DNA from: DASQFQ01 sp963730115
GTDB lineage: Bacteria; Actinomycetota; Thermoleophilia; Solirubrobacterales; Solirubrobacteraceae
Direction: 5' to 3'
Assembly (NCBI GenBank): GCA_963730115.1
Contig: CAVSQM010000007.1
Location: 1 to 64,000, forward strand
DNA length: 64,000 nucleotides
In this document: piece by piece, positions 18,118 to 29,619 of the stretch
How the letters are laid out: each line of letters opens with the position of its first letter
How positions within the stretch are numbered: position 1 is the stretch's first letter
The notes under the pieces: generated by a model
Database searches by the model: none
Seen by the model: the letters and a program-made list of their open reading frames with translations, nothing else
Told to the model about the DNA's origin: nothing
Translations under genes and position numbers: made by a program

Positions 18118-18251
18118 CCGGCTCCCTCCCGAAGTCGCCAGCGAGCGAGTATGTCAATCCGCAGGGGGAGGTGATGGCGCGCCATTGAGTCCGTCATTTC
18201 GTACGCGGAGCGGCCGGCTTGGCACGTCACTTCGGCGCGGCGATGAGAGTC

Positions 18252-20412
18252 CTAGCTGGTCAAAGGTGACTCTGGATGAGTGAGCCGCTCGCCGAGCCGC
18301 GAGAAGCGCCGTGACGTGTCCGGCGTCGCCGCCGCCCGCGCCACGATCGCCCGCCTGTCCGACGATCAGGGTCGCCTTGCGTGCGCGGGTCATCGCGGTG
18401 TAGAGCATCTCGCGGCGCAGGAAGTACGCGCCCGCGGCGGCGTGGGCGATGACGATCGCGACGGGGAGCTCGATGCCCTGGCCCTTGTGGATCGAGCAGG
18501 CGTAGGCGAGCTGGAGCTTCGGCGCCTCTTCCTCGGGCAGGTGGAAGATCGCGCCGTCGGCCTCGACGACGAGCGCTTCGGCGTCCTCGTTGTGCTCGAG
18601 CAGGCGGAGGATGGTGCCGTTCATGAGGCCGAGGTCGTGGAGGTTGCGGCCGGAGAGCATGAGCTTGTCGCCGATGCGGAGGCGGCCGCCGAGGACCGGG
18701 CGGCCGGCTGGGTTGAGGGACTCGCGGAGGCGGGTGTTGATCGCGTCGATTCCCAGCGCGCCGCGGTAGACCGGGGCGAAGACCTGGATGTCGGCGAGCG
18801 AGTCGACGCCGAAGTGCGTCGGGAGGCGCTCGGTGACGAGCGTGACGACCTCGTCGAGGGCGGCTCGTGGGTCGGCGCGCTCGATCATGAACAGGTCGCG
18901 GGTCATCTCCTCGGACGGGGCGAACGACGGCGGGCTGCCCGTGCGGACGGCGTGGGCGCCGCGGACGATCATGCTGCCGGCGGCCTGGCGGAAGATGTGG
19001 GTGAGCTCGGCGATCGGGACCGGGCGGGCCTCGACGAGCTCGGCGAATGGCTTGCCTGCTCCGACCGGTGCGAGCTGGTCGGCGTCGCCGACGAGCACGA
19101 CGTGCGTCTGCGGGCCGACGGCGCGGAGGAGCGTGACGAGCAGCTCGAGGTTGGCCATCGAGGTCTCGTCGACGATCAGGAGGTCGGTGTCGAGCTCGTC
19201 GACGGTCGGGCCCTGGTCGGGGATCCAGCCGAGCGCGGAGTGGACGGTCGAGGCGTCGAGGCCGCTCGACTCGGACATGCGGCGTGCGGCGCGGCCGGTC
19301 GGGGCGACGAGCAGCACCGAGGCCTTCTGCTCGGCGGCGGCCGCGCAGATCAGCCGGATCGTCGCGGTCTTGCCCGTGCCCGGGCCGCCGGTGACGATCG
19401 AGAGTCGGGAGGCGAAGGCGGCGCGGACCGCGGCGGCCTGCTCGGGTGCGGGGACGAGGTCGTCGGCGGGTGGCGCGGACGATGGCCTTGAGGCTCGCGC
19501 GGCGCGGCGGCGAGCTCGCCCACGATCTCGGCGAGGTCGTGCTCGAGCTGTGCCGTCTCGGGTCGGTAGACCCAGACGGACGTCGTCCGCGCCGAGCTCG
19601 ACGACGAGCGCGCCGGCGTCGGCCATCTCGCCGAACTGCCCGGCGTCCGGCGCGGTGCCGAGCAGCTCGCCGGCCCGCAGGGCGAGGTCGGCGACCGGGA
19701 GGCAGGTCGACCCGTCGCGCTCCGCCTCGCTCAGGACGTGCAGGACTCCCGCGCGCGCCCGCGCGGGTGAGTCGGCCGGGACGTCGAGCGAGCGCGCGAT
19801 CGTGTCCGCGGTCCGGAAGCCGATCCCGAACACGCTCGTGAGGTCGTAGGGGCGCTCGCGCACGATGCGGTGGGCGCGCGGCCCGTAGTGCTGCTCGATG
19901 CGCGGGACCAGCCAGGCGAGGCCGTGCGGCGCGAGCAGGAGATGGAGGGCCCGGCTCGAGCGCAGCTCGTCCCAGGACTTGACCGCCTCGGTGATCCGCC
20001 CGGCGCTGAGGCCGAGGCGGCGGAAGGCGACGCGCGGGTCGTGGTCGATGACCTCGAGCACGTCCTCGCCGTAGAGCTCGAGCAGCCGCTCGGCTCGCCT
20101 GCCGCCGACGTGCCTGACCCGCTTGAGGTAGGCGAGCAGCGCGGCCTCGCCGCTCGGCGCGAGCGGCTCGGCGGTCGCGACCTTGACCTGCAGCCCGTAG
20201 CGGCGGTCGTCCTGCCACTGGCCGCTGATGCGGACCCGCTCGCGCTCCTCGAGGTGGGCGATCGTCCCGACGAGCACGATCTCGTCGCCGGCGCGGTCGG
20301 CGTCGATGATCGCGAAGCCCGTCTCGTCGCTCGCCCAGCGGCGTCGCCGGATGAGGACCTCGTCCTCGAACGGCGTGCCGGGGATGCCCTCGATCATCTC
20401 GGCCGTAGTCAA
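18252..20412 (-). CDS. recD2: RecD2-type helicase (SF1B), frameshifted
   Basis: About 719 residues after removing four single bases (near 19590, 19525, 19480 and 18360). The N-terminus has an OB-like region (FEDEVLIRRRRWASDETGFA) and tandem helix-hairpin-helix segments (VGGRRAERLLELYGEDVLEV; VFGIGFRTADTIARSL), features of RecD2 rather than RecD. Walker A is TGGPGTGKTATIRLI and Walker B LLIVDETSMANLELL; motif VI is MLYTAMTRARKATLIVGQ. RecD2 is a 5'-3' DNA helicase linked to replication-fork and DNA repair. The likely TTG start overlaps the stop of recD (TTGA); ATG 20397 is an alternative. Having it inside a recBCD operon is unusual. Confidence 0.85.
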
Positions 20413-22298
20413 CCCCACAGGCGCGGCGCAGCCCCGACGCTCGCGCGATCGGGCGTTCGACGGCCGCGCGGATCGACTCCTCGGTGCCGGCGAGGATCAG
20501 CTGCGTCCTGCGCGCGGGTGACGGCGGTGTAGAGCAGCTCGCGGGTGAGGATCGGCGAGGCGGGGTCCGGGCAGCAGGACGGCGGCGGTGGCGAACTGGG
20601 ATCCCTGGCTCTTGTGGACGGTCATGGCGTAGACGGTCTCGACGGCGGCGAGTCGAGTAGGGCTGAAGTAGACGATCTCGCCCTGGCGCTCGAAGGCCGC
20701 GGTCGGGCGGCCGGTGGGCGAGGTGACGACGACGCCGGTGTCGCCGTTGTAGAGGCGGATGGCGTGGTCGTTCTCGGTGACGAGCAGCGGGCGGCCGACG
20801 TACCACGGCTCGGCGGCGAAGCCGGGCAGCTCGCCGGCCAGCCAGGTCTCGATGCGCGGCATCCAGGTGGCGACGCCGTGGGGGCCGCGGCGGTGGGCGC
20901 AGAGGACGCGGAAGGCGCCGAGCTCGCGGATCGCTCGGGCGGCGTCGCCGTCCCGGGCGGCTTCGATGACGGCGAGGCCGGTGCGCGACGGCGCCGTCGC
21001 GGACCGGCGACAGCAGGTCGAGCGCGGCGGGATCGCCGACGTCGGCGTTGATCCAGGTGATGCTGTCGTCGGTGAGGGCGGCGATGGCGGCGTCGGCGTC
21101 GCCGGCGTGGATGGCGTCGGCGAGTCGCTCGATGCCTCCGCCGAAGCGGTGGACGGTGCCGAGCACGACGATGCCGTCGCCGACCGGCACGTCCGTCGGC
21201 GGTGCCGTGCCCTCGACGGCCGTCACCGGTCGCCTCCTCCACGGCGGCGCGCACCGACGGCGCTCATGCGCGGGCTGACGGCGGCCGGGCCGACGATGTC
21301 GCCGAGCACGGCGCCGGCCTCGATCGAGGTGAGCTGGCCCGGGTCGCCGACGAGGATGAGCCGCGCCTCGCGCCGGACGGCCTCGGTGAGCCGGGCCATC
21401 AGCGACAGCGACACCATCGAGGTCTCGTCGACGATCACGACGTCGTAGGGGAGCCGGTTGCCGCGGTCGTGGCGGAAGCGGCTGTGGGTGCCGGGCTTCC
21501 AGCCGAGCAGGCGGTGGAGCGTCGAGGCCTCGAGCTCGAGCAGCCGTGCCCGGATCGCGGGGTCGACGTTCAGCCGCGCGGCCTCGCCGTGGACCGCCTC
21601 GGCGAGCCGGGCGGCGGCCTTGCCGGTCGGGGCGGCGAGGGCGACGAGCGGTGGCGGCGGCGCCGGCGGCGAGTGCCTGCTCCTCGAGCAGCGCGACGAT
21701 GCGGGCGACGGTCGTCGTCTTGCCGGTGCCCGGGCCGCCGGCGACGACCGCGAGGCGGCGGAGCACCGCGGCGGCGGCTGCCTGCTTCTGCCTGGCGTCG
21801 GGCGTCTCGCCCGTGAACAGACGCGTGATGCCGTCGGCGAGCACGTCCATCCGCACGCCGTCGGCGGGGCCGGCGAGCGCCTCGAGGTCGGCCGCGACCT
21901 GCTGCTCCTCGCGCCAGTAGCGGTCGAGGTAGAGCGCGCTGCCCTCGAGCCGCAGTGGACGATCCGGGCCGACGAGCTCGCTCGCCTCGACCTGCGCGAT
22001 CCAGCCGGAGGGCGACGGGCCAGGGCAGCGTCGTGAGGTCGATCGGGTCGTCGACGTCGACGGTCGCGGTCTCGTGGATCCGCTCGAGGTCGACGAAGAC
22101 GTGCCCGATGCGCGGCGCGCGGACGGCGAGGGCGGTGGCGAGCACGACGGCGTCGTCCGCTCCTCCGGTCAGCGCGGCGAGCCGTCGTGCGACGTGGACG
22201 TCGGCGGCCGCCAGCACGCCGGCGTCGTTGAACTCGAGCAGGAGGCCGGAGGCTCCGCGCGCGAGGCGGGCGTCGAAGCGCTCGACGACGTCGCTCAC
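20409..22298 (-). CDS. recD: Exodeoxyribonuclease V subunit RecD, frameshifted
   Basis: About 625 residues once several single-base shifts are resolved (near 22010, 21640, 21230, 20990, 20560 and 20440). The GTG start overlaps the recB stop (GTGA). Reading: VSDVVERFDARLARGASGLL; GGPGTGKTTTVARIVALLEE (Walker A); VVIVDETSMVSLSLMARLTE (Walker B); LILVGDPGQLTSIEAGAVLG; TVYAMTVHKSQGSQF; and, after a shift, the C-terminal RLWG ending at the TGA that overlaps recD2. It lacks the long N-terminal HhH region of its neighbour, so it is the true RecD partner of RecBC, a 5'-3' helicase of the double-strand-break resection complex. Confidence 0.87.
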
Positions 22299-25200
22299 GC
22301 GCCCTCCCCGCGGTCGAGGACGTCGCTCAGCGCCTCGACGAGCGCGGCCGGCGGCTGCCAGGTGAACACGCCGCACGGCACGCCGTCGACCATCGGGCGT
22401 ATCGGAACCGATCATTCCGCGCACGAACAGGTACAGGACGCCGGCGAGGTTGCGCTCCGCCGAGTAGCCCGGCAGCCGCCAGCGCAGGTAGCGGTGCAGC
22501 GCGACCATGTAGAGCAGCGCCTGCAGCCCGTAGTGGGAGTGCGTCATCTCGGCGCGCAGCGCGGCCGGCCGGTGGTGCCAGGCGGTCAGCTCCTCGCCGG
22601 GTGGCGCGAGCCAGTTCGTCTTGTAGTCGACGACGGCGAAGCGCTCGCCGTCGAGCCGCACGACGAGGTCGATGCTGCCGGTCAGATAGCCGCGCACGCT
22701 CGCGCGCAGCCGCGGGTCGAGCAGGCGCTCGGCGTAGCCCGCGAGCGGATCGCCGGTGGCGAGAACTCGCGGAGCACGTCCGCGATCGCGGCGAGGGTCA
22801 GCGCCGGGCCGCTCGGGTCGTCGCCGCCGACGAGCGGGAGCTCGAAGTTCGAGCTCGTCGAGGCGGTCGGCCCGGGTGACGTCGCGCAGAGCGAGACGCC
22901 GGCCGGCCCGAGCGGCGTCTCGATCGCCGCGCGGAGGCCCGCGACAACCGCGTCGACGTCACCGAGCTCGACCCGCCGCCGCGCCTGTGCGGCGGCGATC
23001 TCGACGGACGAGCGCGGAGGAGAGGTCGGCCGCCGCGAAGTCGAGCGACTCGAACACGCGGTGCACGAGCGTGCCGACCTCGATGCCGACCGGCATCTCG
23101 GCCAGCAGCGAGGGCACCGCGCGCAGCGCCTCCCGGCCCTCGTCCTCGACCGGCGGCGCGTGCGGCGCGGACTCCTCGTCGTCGACGACGGGCTCCTCCG
23201 GCTCGCTCGCCACGTGCGGCTCGTAGGTGCCGGCGGTGATGTCGCTGAACGACGTCCGCCGCCACCACCAGTCGAGCGTCGCGGTCGAACGAGGACGCCG
23301 ACAGCTCCGACGTCGCGACCACGTCGCCCGGCCACGACACGGTCGGACCGAGCGCCGACGGCGCGACGCTGATGCGGCCCGGAAACGCCTCGGCCAGCCC
23401 GCGGAACCGCGTCGTCGCGACCTCGTCGGACGGCACGGCGGCGCCCGACGACGCGCACGTTCCCCTCGTCGTCGCGCGCGAACAGCAGCCGCGACAGCGC
23501 CGAGTCGCGGCTCGCGAACGAGCCCGCCCACCAGACGACCGCCTGGTGCTTCGCGCGCGTCAGCGCGACGTAGGCGAGCCGCAGGTCCTCGCCGCGCTGC
23601 TCGTCGATGTGCTGCTGCCGATGCCCCTTCCACTGCGGGCCCTCGAGGCCGACGTCGATCGTCCGCGTGCCCGCGGCGTCGTGGAACGTCACCGGCTCCT
23701 TCTCGCGCGGCGTCGGCGACGGCTCCCACAGGTCGGGGTAGTAGACGACCGGGAACTCGAGCCCCTTGCTGCGGTGCATGGTCAGCACCTGCACCGCCTC
23801 GGCGTCGCTCTCGAGCCGGCGGCTGCGCTCCTCGTCGTTGTTGTCGGTCGTGGCCTCGAGCACCCGCGCGCGCAGCCACGCCGTCAGCGCGGTGGCGCCC
23901 ATCTGCTCGGTCATCGCCGCGGCGTGGAGCAGCTCGCCGACGTGGCGGAGGTCGGTCATCCGCCGCTCGCCGTCGACCATCGCGAGCACGCGCTCGGGCA
24001 GCCGCTCCTCCAGCGTGATCGCCTCCATCAGCGAGGCGACGCCCTTCTCGCGCAGCACGCGCGCCCAGTGATGCAGGCGCCGGTGCACGTCCTCCCAGGC
24101 GTCGTCGTCCGCGTCGGCGACCTGCTCGGTCGTCCAGCCGAGGATCGTGGTCAGCGCGGCCGAGCGGGCGCGCGGCGGGTAGGAGGGGCGCTCGATCGCC
24201 TCGAGCAGCCGCAGCCACTCGAGCGCGGGCTCGGTGCCGAACACGCTGCCGGCGCCGTTGATGACGGCGGGGACGTCGACCTCCTCCAGGGCGTCGCGGA
24301 CGCGCGAGGCGTTGCGGTTCGTCCGCACGAGCACGGCGATGTGGCCCGGGGCGGATCCGGCCCTCTCCGGCGATCTCGGCGCCCGAGCGCAGGAGCTCGA
24401 CGATGTCGGCGGCGACGTCGCACGCCACGTGCTGGCGAGCGGGGTTGAGCTGCGCGTAGCCCTGCCGGGTCAGGCCGACGTCGCCGCGCGGGACGACCCG
24501 GATCCGCAGCGGCGCCGGGTCCGGCGCGCCGCAGCAAGCGGCGCTCGGAGTTCGCCGCGCTGACCTGCCGGTAGACGATCCCCTCGTGGCCGAGCTTGGC
24601 GCCGTCGAAGAGCGCGTCGTAGGCGTCGAGCAGCCCCTGGTCGCTGCGCCAGTTGGTCGTGAGCGTGGCCTGCGCGCCGGCCGTCTGCGCGGCCTGGATG
24701 TAGGCGTAGACGTCGGCGCCGCGGAACGCGTAGATCGCCTGCTTCGGGTCGCCGATCAGCACGAGCGTCGTCGCGCCGTCGCCGAACGCGGTCCGCATGA
24801 TCTCCCACTGCACCGGGTCGGTGTCCTGGAACTCGTCGACGAGCACGACGCGGTAGCGGGCGCGCAGCCGGGCCGCGGCGACGTCGCCGCTCTGGCCGAG
24901 GAGCGTGGAGTGCAGGCGCGTCAGCAGGTCGTCGTAGGTCATCACCCCGGTGCGGCGCTTGCGGGCCTCGAGCTCCGTGCGGGAAGCTGCGGCCAGCCGC
25001 ACGCGCATGGCGGCGATCGTCTTCTCGGGCGCGTCCGCCGGCTCGATCGGCGCCGCCGGGTTCTCGATCGCCGTCCGCGCGATCTCCATCGCCTCCTTGC
25101 GGCTGAACTCCGGCACGCCGCGACGGGCGAAGCGGCGGACGTAGAGGTCGTCGACCACCTCCTCGCGCAGGTCGGTGACGTCCTCGAGGAACGTCGTGTC

Positions 25201-25614
25201 GGACTCGACGTCGCCGAGCACGCCCAGCCCGCCGAGCACCTCCTGGCAGAAGCCGTGGGTGGTGGCGATGGTGGCGGAGTCGAAGTCGGCGAGCGCCGCC
25301 GCGAGCCGCTCGCGGCGCAGGCGGACCTCGTCCGGCGTGCCGGTCGCGAGCAGCTGCACGACCTCGTCGTCCTCCGGCGGCGTGCCCTCGAGGCCGGCCT
25401 CCGCGCTGACCAGCCGCTCGCGGACGCGCTCGCGCAGCTCGCCGGTGGCCATGCGCGTGAACGTGACCATCAGGAGCTGCTCGAGCGGGATGCCCTCGGC
25501 CACGTAGCGGGCGGCCAGCGCGGCGATCGTGAACGTCTTGCCGGTGCCCGCGCTCGCCTCGAGCACGGTCACGCCGGTCGGGAGCGGCCCGCAGACGTCG
25601 AACGCGTCGGTCAT
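22295..25614 (-). CDS. recB: Exodeoxyribonuclease V subunit RecB (helicase-nuclease), frameshifted
   Basis: About 1100 residues. Helicase part: EASAGTGKTFTIAALAARYV (Walker A, near the N-terminus), VVLVDEFQDTDPVQWEIM, VLIGDPKQAIYAFRGADVYA and LTTNWRSDQGLLDAYDALF. UvrD-type C-terminal motifs follow (VLTMHRSKGLEFPVVYYPDL; LRLAYVALTRAKHQAVVWWA). Nuclease part: GSIDLVVRLDGERFAVVDYK with the catalytic Asp and DYK, then HYGLQALLYMVALHRYLRWR. Frame breaks occur near 24540, 24355, 23440, 23290, 23010, 22755 and 22400; those checked are repaired by removing one base. ATG 25614 overlaps the recC stop (ATGA). It is the 3'-5' helicase and only nuclease of RecBCD. Confidence 0.9.
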
Positions 25615-28600
25615 CGGAACTCGACCTGCTCCCAGGCCAGCAGCCCGTCCCACAGCCGGTGGGCGCAGCAGGTCGAAGTCCGCGCGCGCGAGCAGCTCCT
25701 CGAAGGTCAGCACGCCGCCGAAGACGAGCTGGTGCTCGAGCTCCTCGTCCTCGCGCGGGAAGTTCCAGCCGCTCTCCCACTCCTTGGTGGCGGCATCGCT
25801 CCCCGCCTCGGCGTAGGCGGCCGACGTCTTGCAGGCGAGCGGGAGCGGCTGGCACATCCCGTCGTCGAACAGCGTCGCGAGCGAGGCGAGGTGCTCGAGC
25901 GCGAGCTCCGGCGCCATCCGCGGTAGCCGCACGACGCTCACCGTCGCCTCGCGCGGGCCGCCGTAGACCGCACGGCCGACGGTCGCCGCCTCGAACTCGC
26001 GGTCGGGGTGCGCGGCGGTGAGCGCCAGGAAGCGCACCCAGGCGACGAGGCGGTGCCGCGGGTTCACGCGCGAGTAGGTGACGCTCCGCAGCAGGTCGCC
26101 GTGCACGTCCGGGACCGTGCCGTTCAGCCGCCGGCCGTCGGGGAGCGTGACCCGCACGTCGACCGAGCCCGGCAGCGGCGCCGGCCGGGAGCAGCGCCGC
26201 GGCGTGGCCGACGATCTGCTCGACGTCGGGCCGCAGCTTGGCGATGACCGGGTCGGCGAGCACGCCGGGCGGGAGCTCGCCGCGGGCCCGCTCCGCCGCG
26301 ACCGCCGCGTCGCTCGTGGCGCCCGCGAGCCGGGCGTCGAGCATCCGCTGGCCGACCTGCCAGGACTCGAGGCTGTCGAGCTCGATCGGCAGCGCGTCGG
26401 CGACCTCGTCGGCGTAGGTCCCGACGCCGAAGCCCAGCCGCTGGCGCAGGAACGCACGCACGGGGTGGCGGACGAAGGCGACGACGTTGTCGAGCTCGAG
26501 CACCGGCTCGCGTCGCGGTGGCAGCGGGCTCGCCAGGAACGGCCGCGGCTCGATGCGCTCCTGCTCCATCGCGCGCGCGCCGTCGAGGGTGACGGGGTTG
26601 AAGCTCCAGGGCGCGTCGCCGCCCAGCTCGCCGGGCGTGAAGTTGCGCGGGTCGAAGGGCTGGAGCGGGTGGCGGACGACCACCTCGCGCGCCCGGCGCG
26701 GTTCGCTCGATCGCGTCGAGCAGCTCGCCGACCGGCACGGCGGGCGGGCGCGGCGTGTTGGTGCGGACGTCGTTGCCCGCGTAGGTGACGATCAGGCGAT
26801 CGCGCGCCGCCATCAGCGCGTCGAGCAGCATCTGGCGGTCCTCGGGGCGCGGGTCGCGGTCGCCGACGTGCGGGTCGGCGAGCATGATGTCGTCGCCGTC
26901 GCGCGGGGCCTTGCGGGGGAACGCCTCGTCGTCGAGGCCGAGCAGGCAGACGACCCGGTGGGGCACCGAGCGCATCGGCACGAGCGTGCAGATGGTCAGG
27001 TGGCCGGTGCGGAAGTTCGCGCGCGTGGGGCGGCCCTGCAGCCGCTCGGCGAGGAGGGCGCGGACCTCGAGCAGGGTGAGCTCGACCGGCGCGTCGGCGG
27101 CTTCGCTGACGACGTCGCCGAGGATCCGCTCCAGCTGCGCGCGCTGCCAGGCGTCTCGCTGCGAGGTGGCGGTGAGGGCGTCGGCCGCGGTGGCGAGCTC
27201 CTGCACCCACTCGGTGATCGGCTTGGCGGTGGCGAAGGTGTCGACCGCGGCCTGCAGCCGGTCGACGAGCTCGGCCATGCGGCCCGGCGAGGTCGATCGC
27301 GAGGCTCTCGACGTCGTCGACGGGCAGGACGCCCTCGAACAGGCGGTGGCCCTCCTCGGTCATCGTCACGCCGACGAGCACGCGGTCGAGGCCGGCTCGC
27401 CACGTCCCGGCGGGGAGATCGGCCAGCTTGTACGGCGCGCGATGGTCGGCGTCGAGGCCCCAGCGGATGCCGCTGTCGGCGACCCAGTCGCGGATGCGCG
27501 CGAGGTCCTCGTCCTCGAGCCGGAAGCGGCGGCGGACGGGCTCGCGGTCGGCGAGGTCGAGGACGTCCGAGGCGGTGAGGCGGCGGCCGGCGAGGTCGAT
27601 CAGCTGGGCGACGACGCCGAGCACCGGGTTGGTCTGGCGCAGCGAGCGATCGGCGAGGCGGACGCGCAGGTCGGTCGGGCGCAGCGCCTCGGGGAGCGGC
27701 TCGAACTCCTCGTCGTCGACCACCTCGCCGGCGCCGAACGTGGCCTGGATCAGCGGCGCGAACGTCTCGATGTCGGGGCACATCACGATCACGTCGCGCG
27801 GCTGCAGCGTGTCGTCCTCCTCGAGCAGGTGGAGGATCGCGTCGCGCAGGACCTCGACCTGGCGCGCGCGGCCGTGGCAGGAGTGGATCTGGATGCTGCG
27901 GTCGTTGCGGGGCGAGCGGCCGGGGCTCGGGGCGGCGGTCGTCGCGGATGTCGGCCTGGATGCGGGCGAGCAGCGTGTCGTCGCGGGCTGCGATCGGGTG
28001 GTGGTGGGCGACGTGCTCGTGCGTGCCGAGCACGAGCTGCATCTCGCGCGCGTCCTGACCCCAGGAGGCGAGCAGGCGGTTGTCGGCGAGGGCGGCGGTG
28101 GTGTCGTCGGCGCGGCGGACGACCGGCGGCGCGGTCGCCGATCTTGCTCCCACAGCGCGGGCGAGGGGTGGAGGAGGAAGACGTGCACGTCGCGGCCGGC
28201 GGCGAGGGCGCGCAGCACGTCGAGGTGGCCCGGTCGGGAGGCGGGTCAGGCCGAAGAGCGAGATGCGCTCGGGGAGGTCGCTCAGCGACGGCGTTGCGCG
28301 GAGCCGCTCGCACGCCGGCTCGAGCCGCTCGGCGGGGCTGGGGTCGGCGAGCCGCTGCCGCAGCCGCCGCCACAGCTCGGCCTGCCAGGCCGCCTCTTCG
28401 GGCACGTCGACCTCGCCCCGCGCCCAGCCGCGCACCATCGCCGGCCGGTGCAGCGCGTAGCGGTCGAACAGCTCGGCGAGGTGGCGGACGGTGGCGAACC
28501 TCCGCGCGCGCCGGTCGGCGTCGTCCTCGCTGCCCAGGTGGGTCGCCAGGCTGTGCAGCCACGGCTCCTCCAGGCACTCGCCGACGACCTCGAGCAGCGG

Positions 28601-28900
28601 CCAGACGGCGCGCTGCGGCGACCACGGGTCGGTCTCGGGGTCGACGCCCGACGCGGTCGCGACCGCGTCGCCGACGAGCTTGTACGGGAACGGGAACGCG
28701 ACGTTCGCGCAGATGCCGTCGGCTCGGCCGGGGGTGGCGCCGAGGCTCGAGGAGAGGCGCTGGGTCAGCCAGCGCTCCATCCCCCGGGTCGGAACGGAGA
28801 TGACGTCGGGCTCGAACGGGTCGGCCAGTGGGTCCGCGAGTAGCTCGGCGAGTGCCTCGACGAGGCCGTCGGCGCGTTCAGCTCGGTGGATGTGAAGCAT
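25611..28900 (-). CDS. recC: Exodeoxyribonuclease V subunit RecC, frameshifted
   Basis: About 1090 residues, first gene of the rec operon. The N-terminus reads MLHIHRAERADGLVEALAEL, then ISVPTRGMERWLTQRLSSSL, AFPFPYKLVGDAVATASGVD and ERISLFGLTRLPTGP, typical RecC helicase-like segments. Later pieces include HSCHGRARQVEVLRDAILHL, HRVVCLLGLDDEAFPRKAPR and DDIMLADPHVGDRDPRPEDR. Frame breaks occur near 28235, 28140, 27930, 27285, 26695, 26185 and 25665. RecC holds RecB and RecD together and, in the characterised enzymes, recognises Chi. The end (LLAWEQVEFR) overlaps recB. No AddAB-type gene is present, so this organism appears to use the RecBCD route. Confidence 0.88.
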
Positions 28901-29056
28901 GCAGACAGTGAAGTCGGGGCAGCCGACGTCACTCTGACGGCTCGCGGTCGGTCGCGGCGCTGCGACGAACGCGCACGGGGGAGATTGCGCAGAAACGTGC
29001 GCGATTTGGCGCAGTTCTGCCTTGTTGCGTTACTCCCCGTCGTCGAGTCTGACCTC

Positions 29057-29341
29057 GTGGGTCGCAACCGAGATATCGCGAGTGCGGAGGTTCACATCGA
29101 CGCGCCGGACTGGCGGCCGCTGATCGACGCACTCGTGGGGTGGTTCATGTGGATGCACGAGGTCGAGCTCGCCGACGGTCGCCGGCTCCAGGCGTACAAG
29201 CACGTGACGACGCGCGAGTATCTCCACCTGACCGCCGACGGGCGGGCGTTCGAGTACCGAAGCGGAAGTCGCTACCGAGAGATCGACCTCGAGGACGCGA
29301 TCGTGCGGGTGTTCGAGAGGTGGCGACCGATACCAGGCTGA
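29057..29341 (+). CDS. Small hypothetical protein
   Basis: About 94 residues from the GTG at 29057; the start is uncertain because there is no clear ribosome site and the open frame continues upstream. The core is well behaved: VHIDAPDWRPLIDALVGWFM, WMHEVELADGRRLQAYKHVT and EYLHLTADGRAFEYRSGSRY, ending LEDAIVRVFERWRPIPG. It looks like a small alpha/beta cytoplasmic domain of unknown function. It is divergent from recC and convergent with fmdB, ending 13 bases from that gene. Confidence 0.65.
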   Translation: MGRNRDIASAEVHIDAPDWRPLIDALVGWFMWMHEVELADGRRLQAYKHVTTREYLHLTADGRAFEYRSGSRYREIDLEDAIVRVFERWRPIPG

Positions 29342-29353
29342 GGACTCGTCGAC

Positions 29354-29617
29354 TCAGTGCGCGTGCCCGTGATGCCCCGCCCAGGGCATCGGCCGCCCCT
29401 CCTTCGTGCTCACGACGTCGGGCTGAAAAGCGCTCTTCTCCTCGCGATCGCGTGCGCGGCGCAACCCGGCCGGCAGCAGCGCCAACCCCGGCGGCGTGAA
29501 CACCCGCCGGGCAGCGCCGCCACACGCCGGACACGCGAACACCGCCCCAGCCGAGGCGGCGGGCCGCACCGCATCGAACGGCCCGCACTCCCGACACTCG
29601 AACGCGTAGAGCGGCAC
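29354..29617 (-). CDS. fmdB: FmdB-family zinc ribbon protein
   Basis: 87 residues beginning VPLYAFECRECGPFDAVRPA with a second CxxC (FACPACGGAARRVF), the zinc-ribbon signature of FmdB regulatory proteins. The tail (PMPWAGHHGHAH) is His-rich and might bind metal. GTG 29617 comes right after the formamidase stop, so it is translationally coupled. FmdB is associated with formamidase genes and presumed to regulate or assist them; direct evidence is limited. Confidence 0.85.
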   Translation of the reverse strand: MPLYAFECRECGPFDAVRPAASAGAVFACPACGGAARRVFTPPGLALLPAGLRRARDREEKSAFQPDVVSTKEGRPMPWAGHHGHAH

Positions 29618-29619
29618 GA

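Noticed and set aside
20409..20440. Possibility that recD and recD2 are one long fused gene
   Set aside because: After frame correction recD ends in RLWG followed by TGA, and a TTG start overlaps it. The downstream protein has its own complete N-terminal domain.
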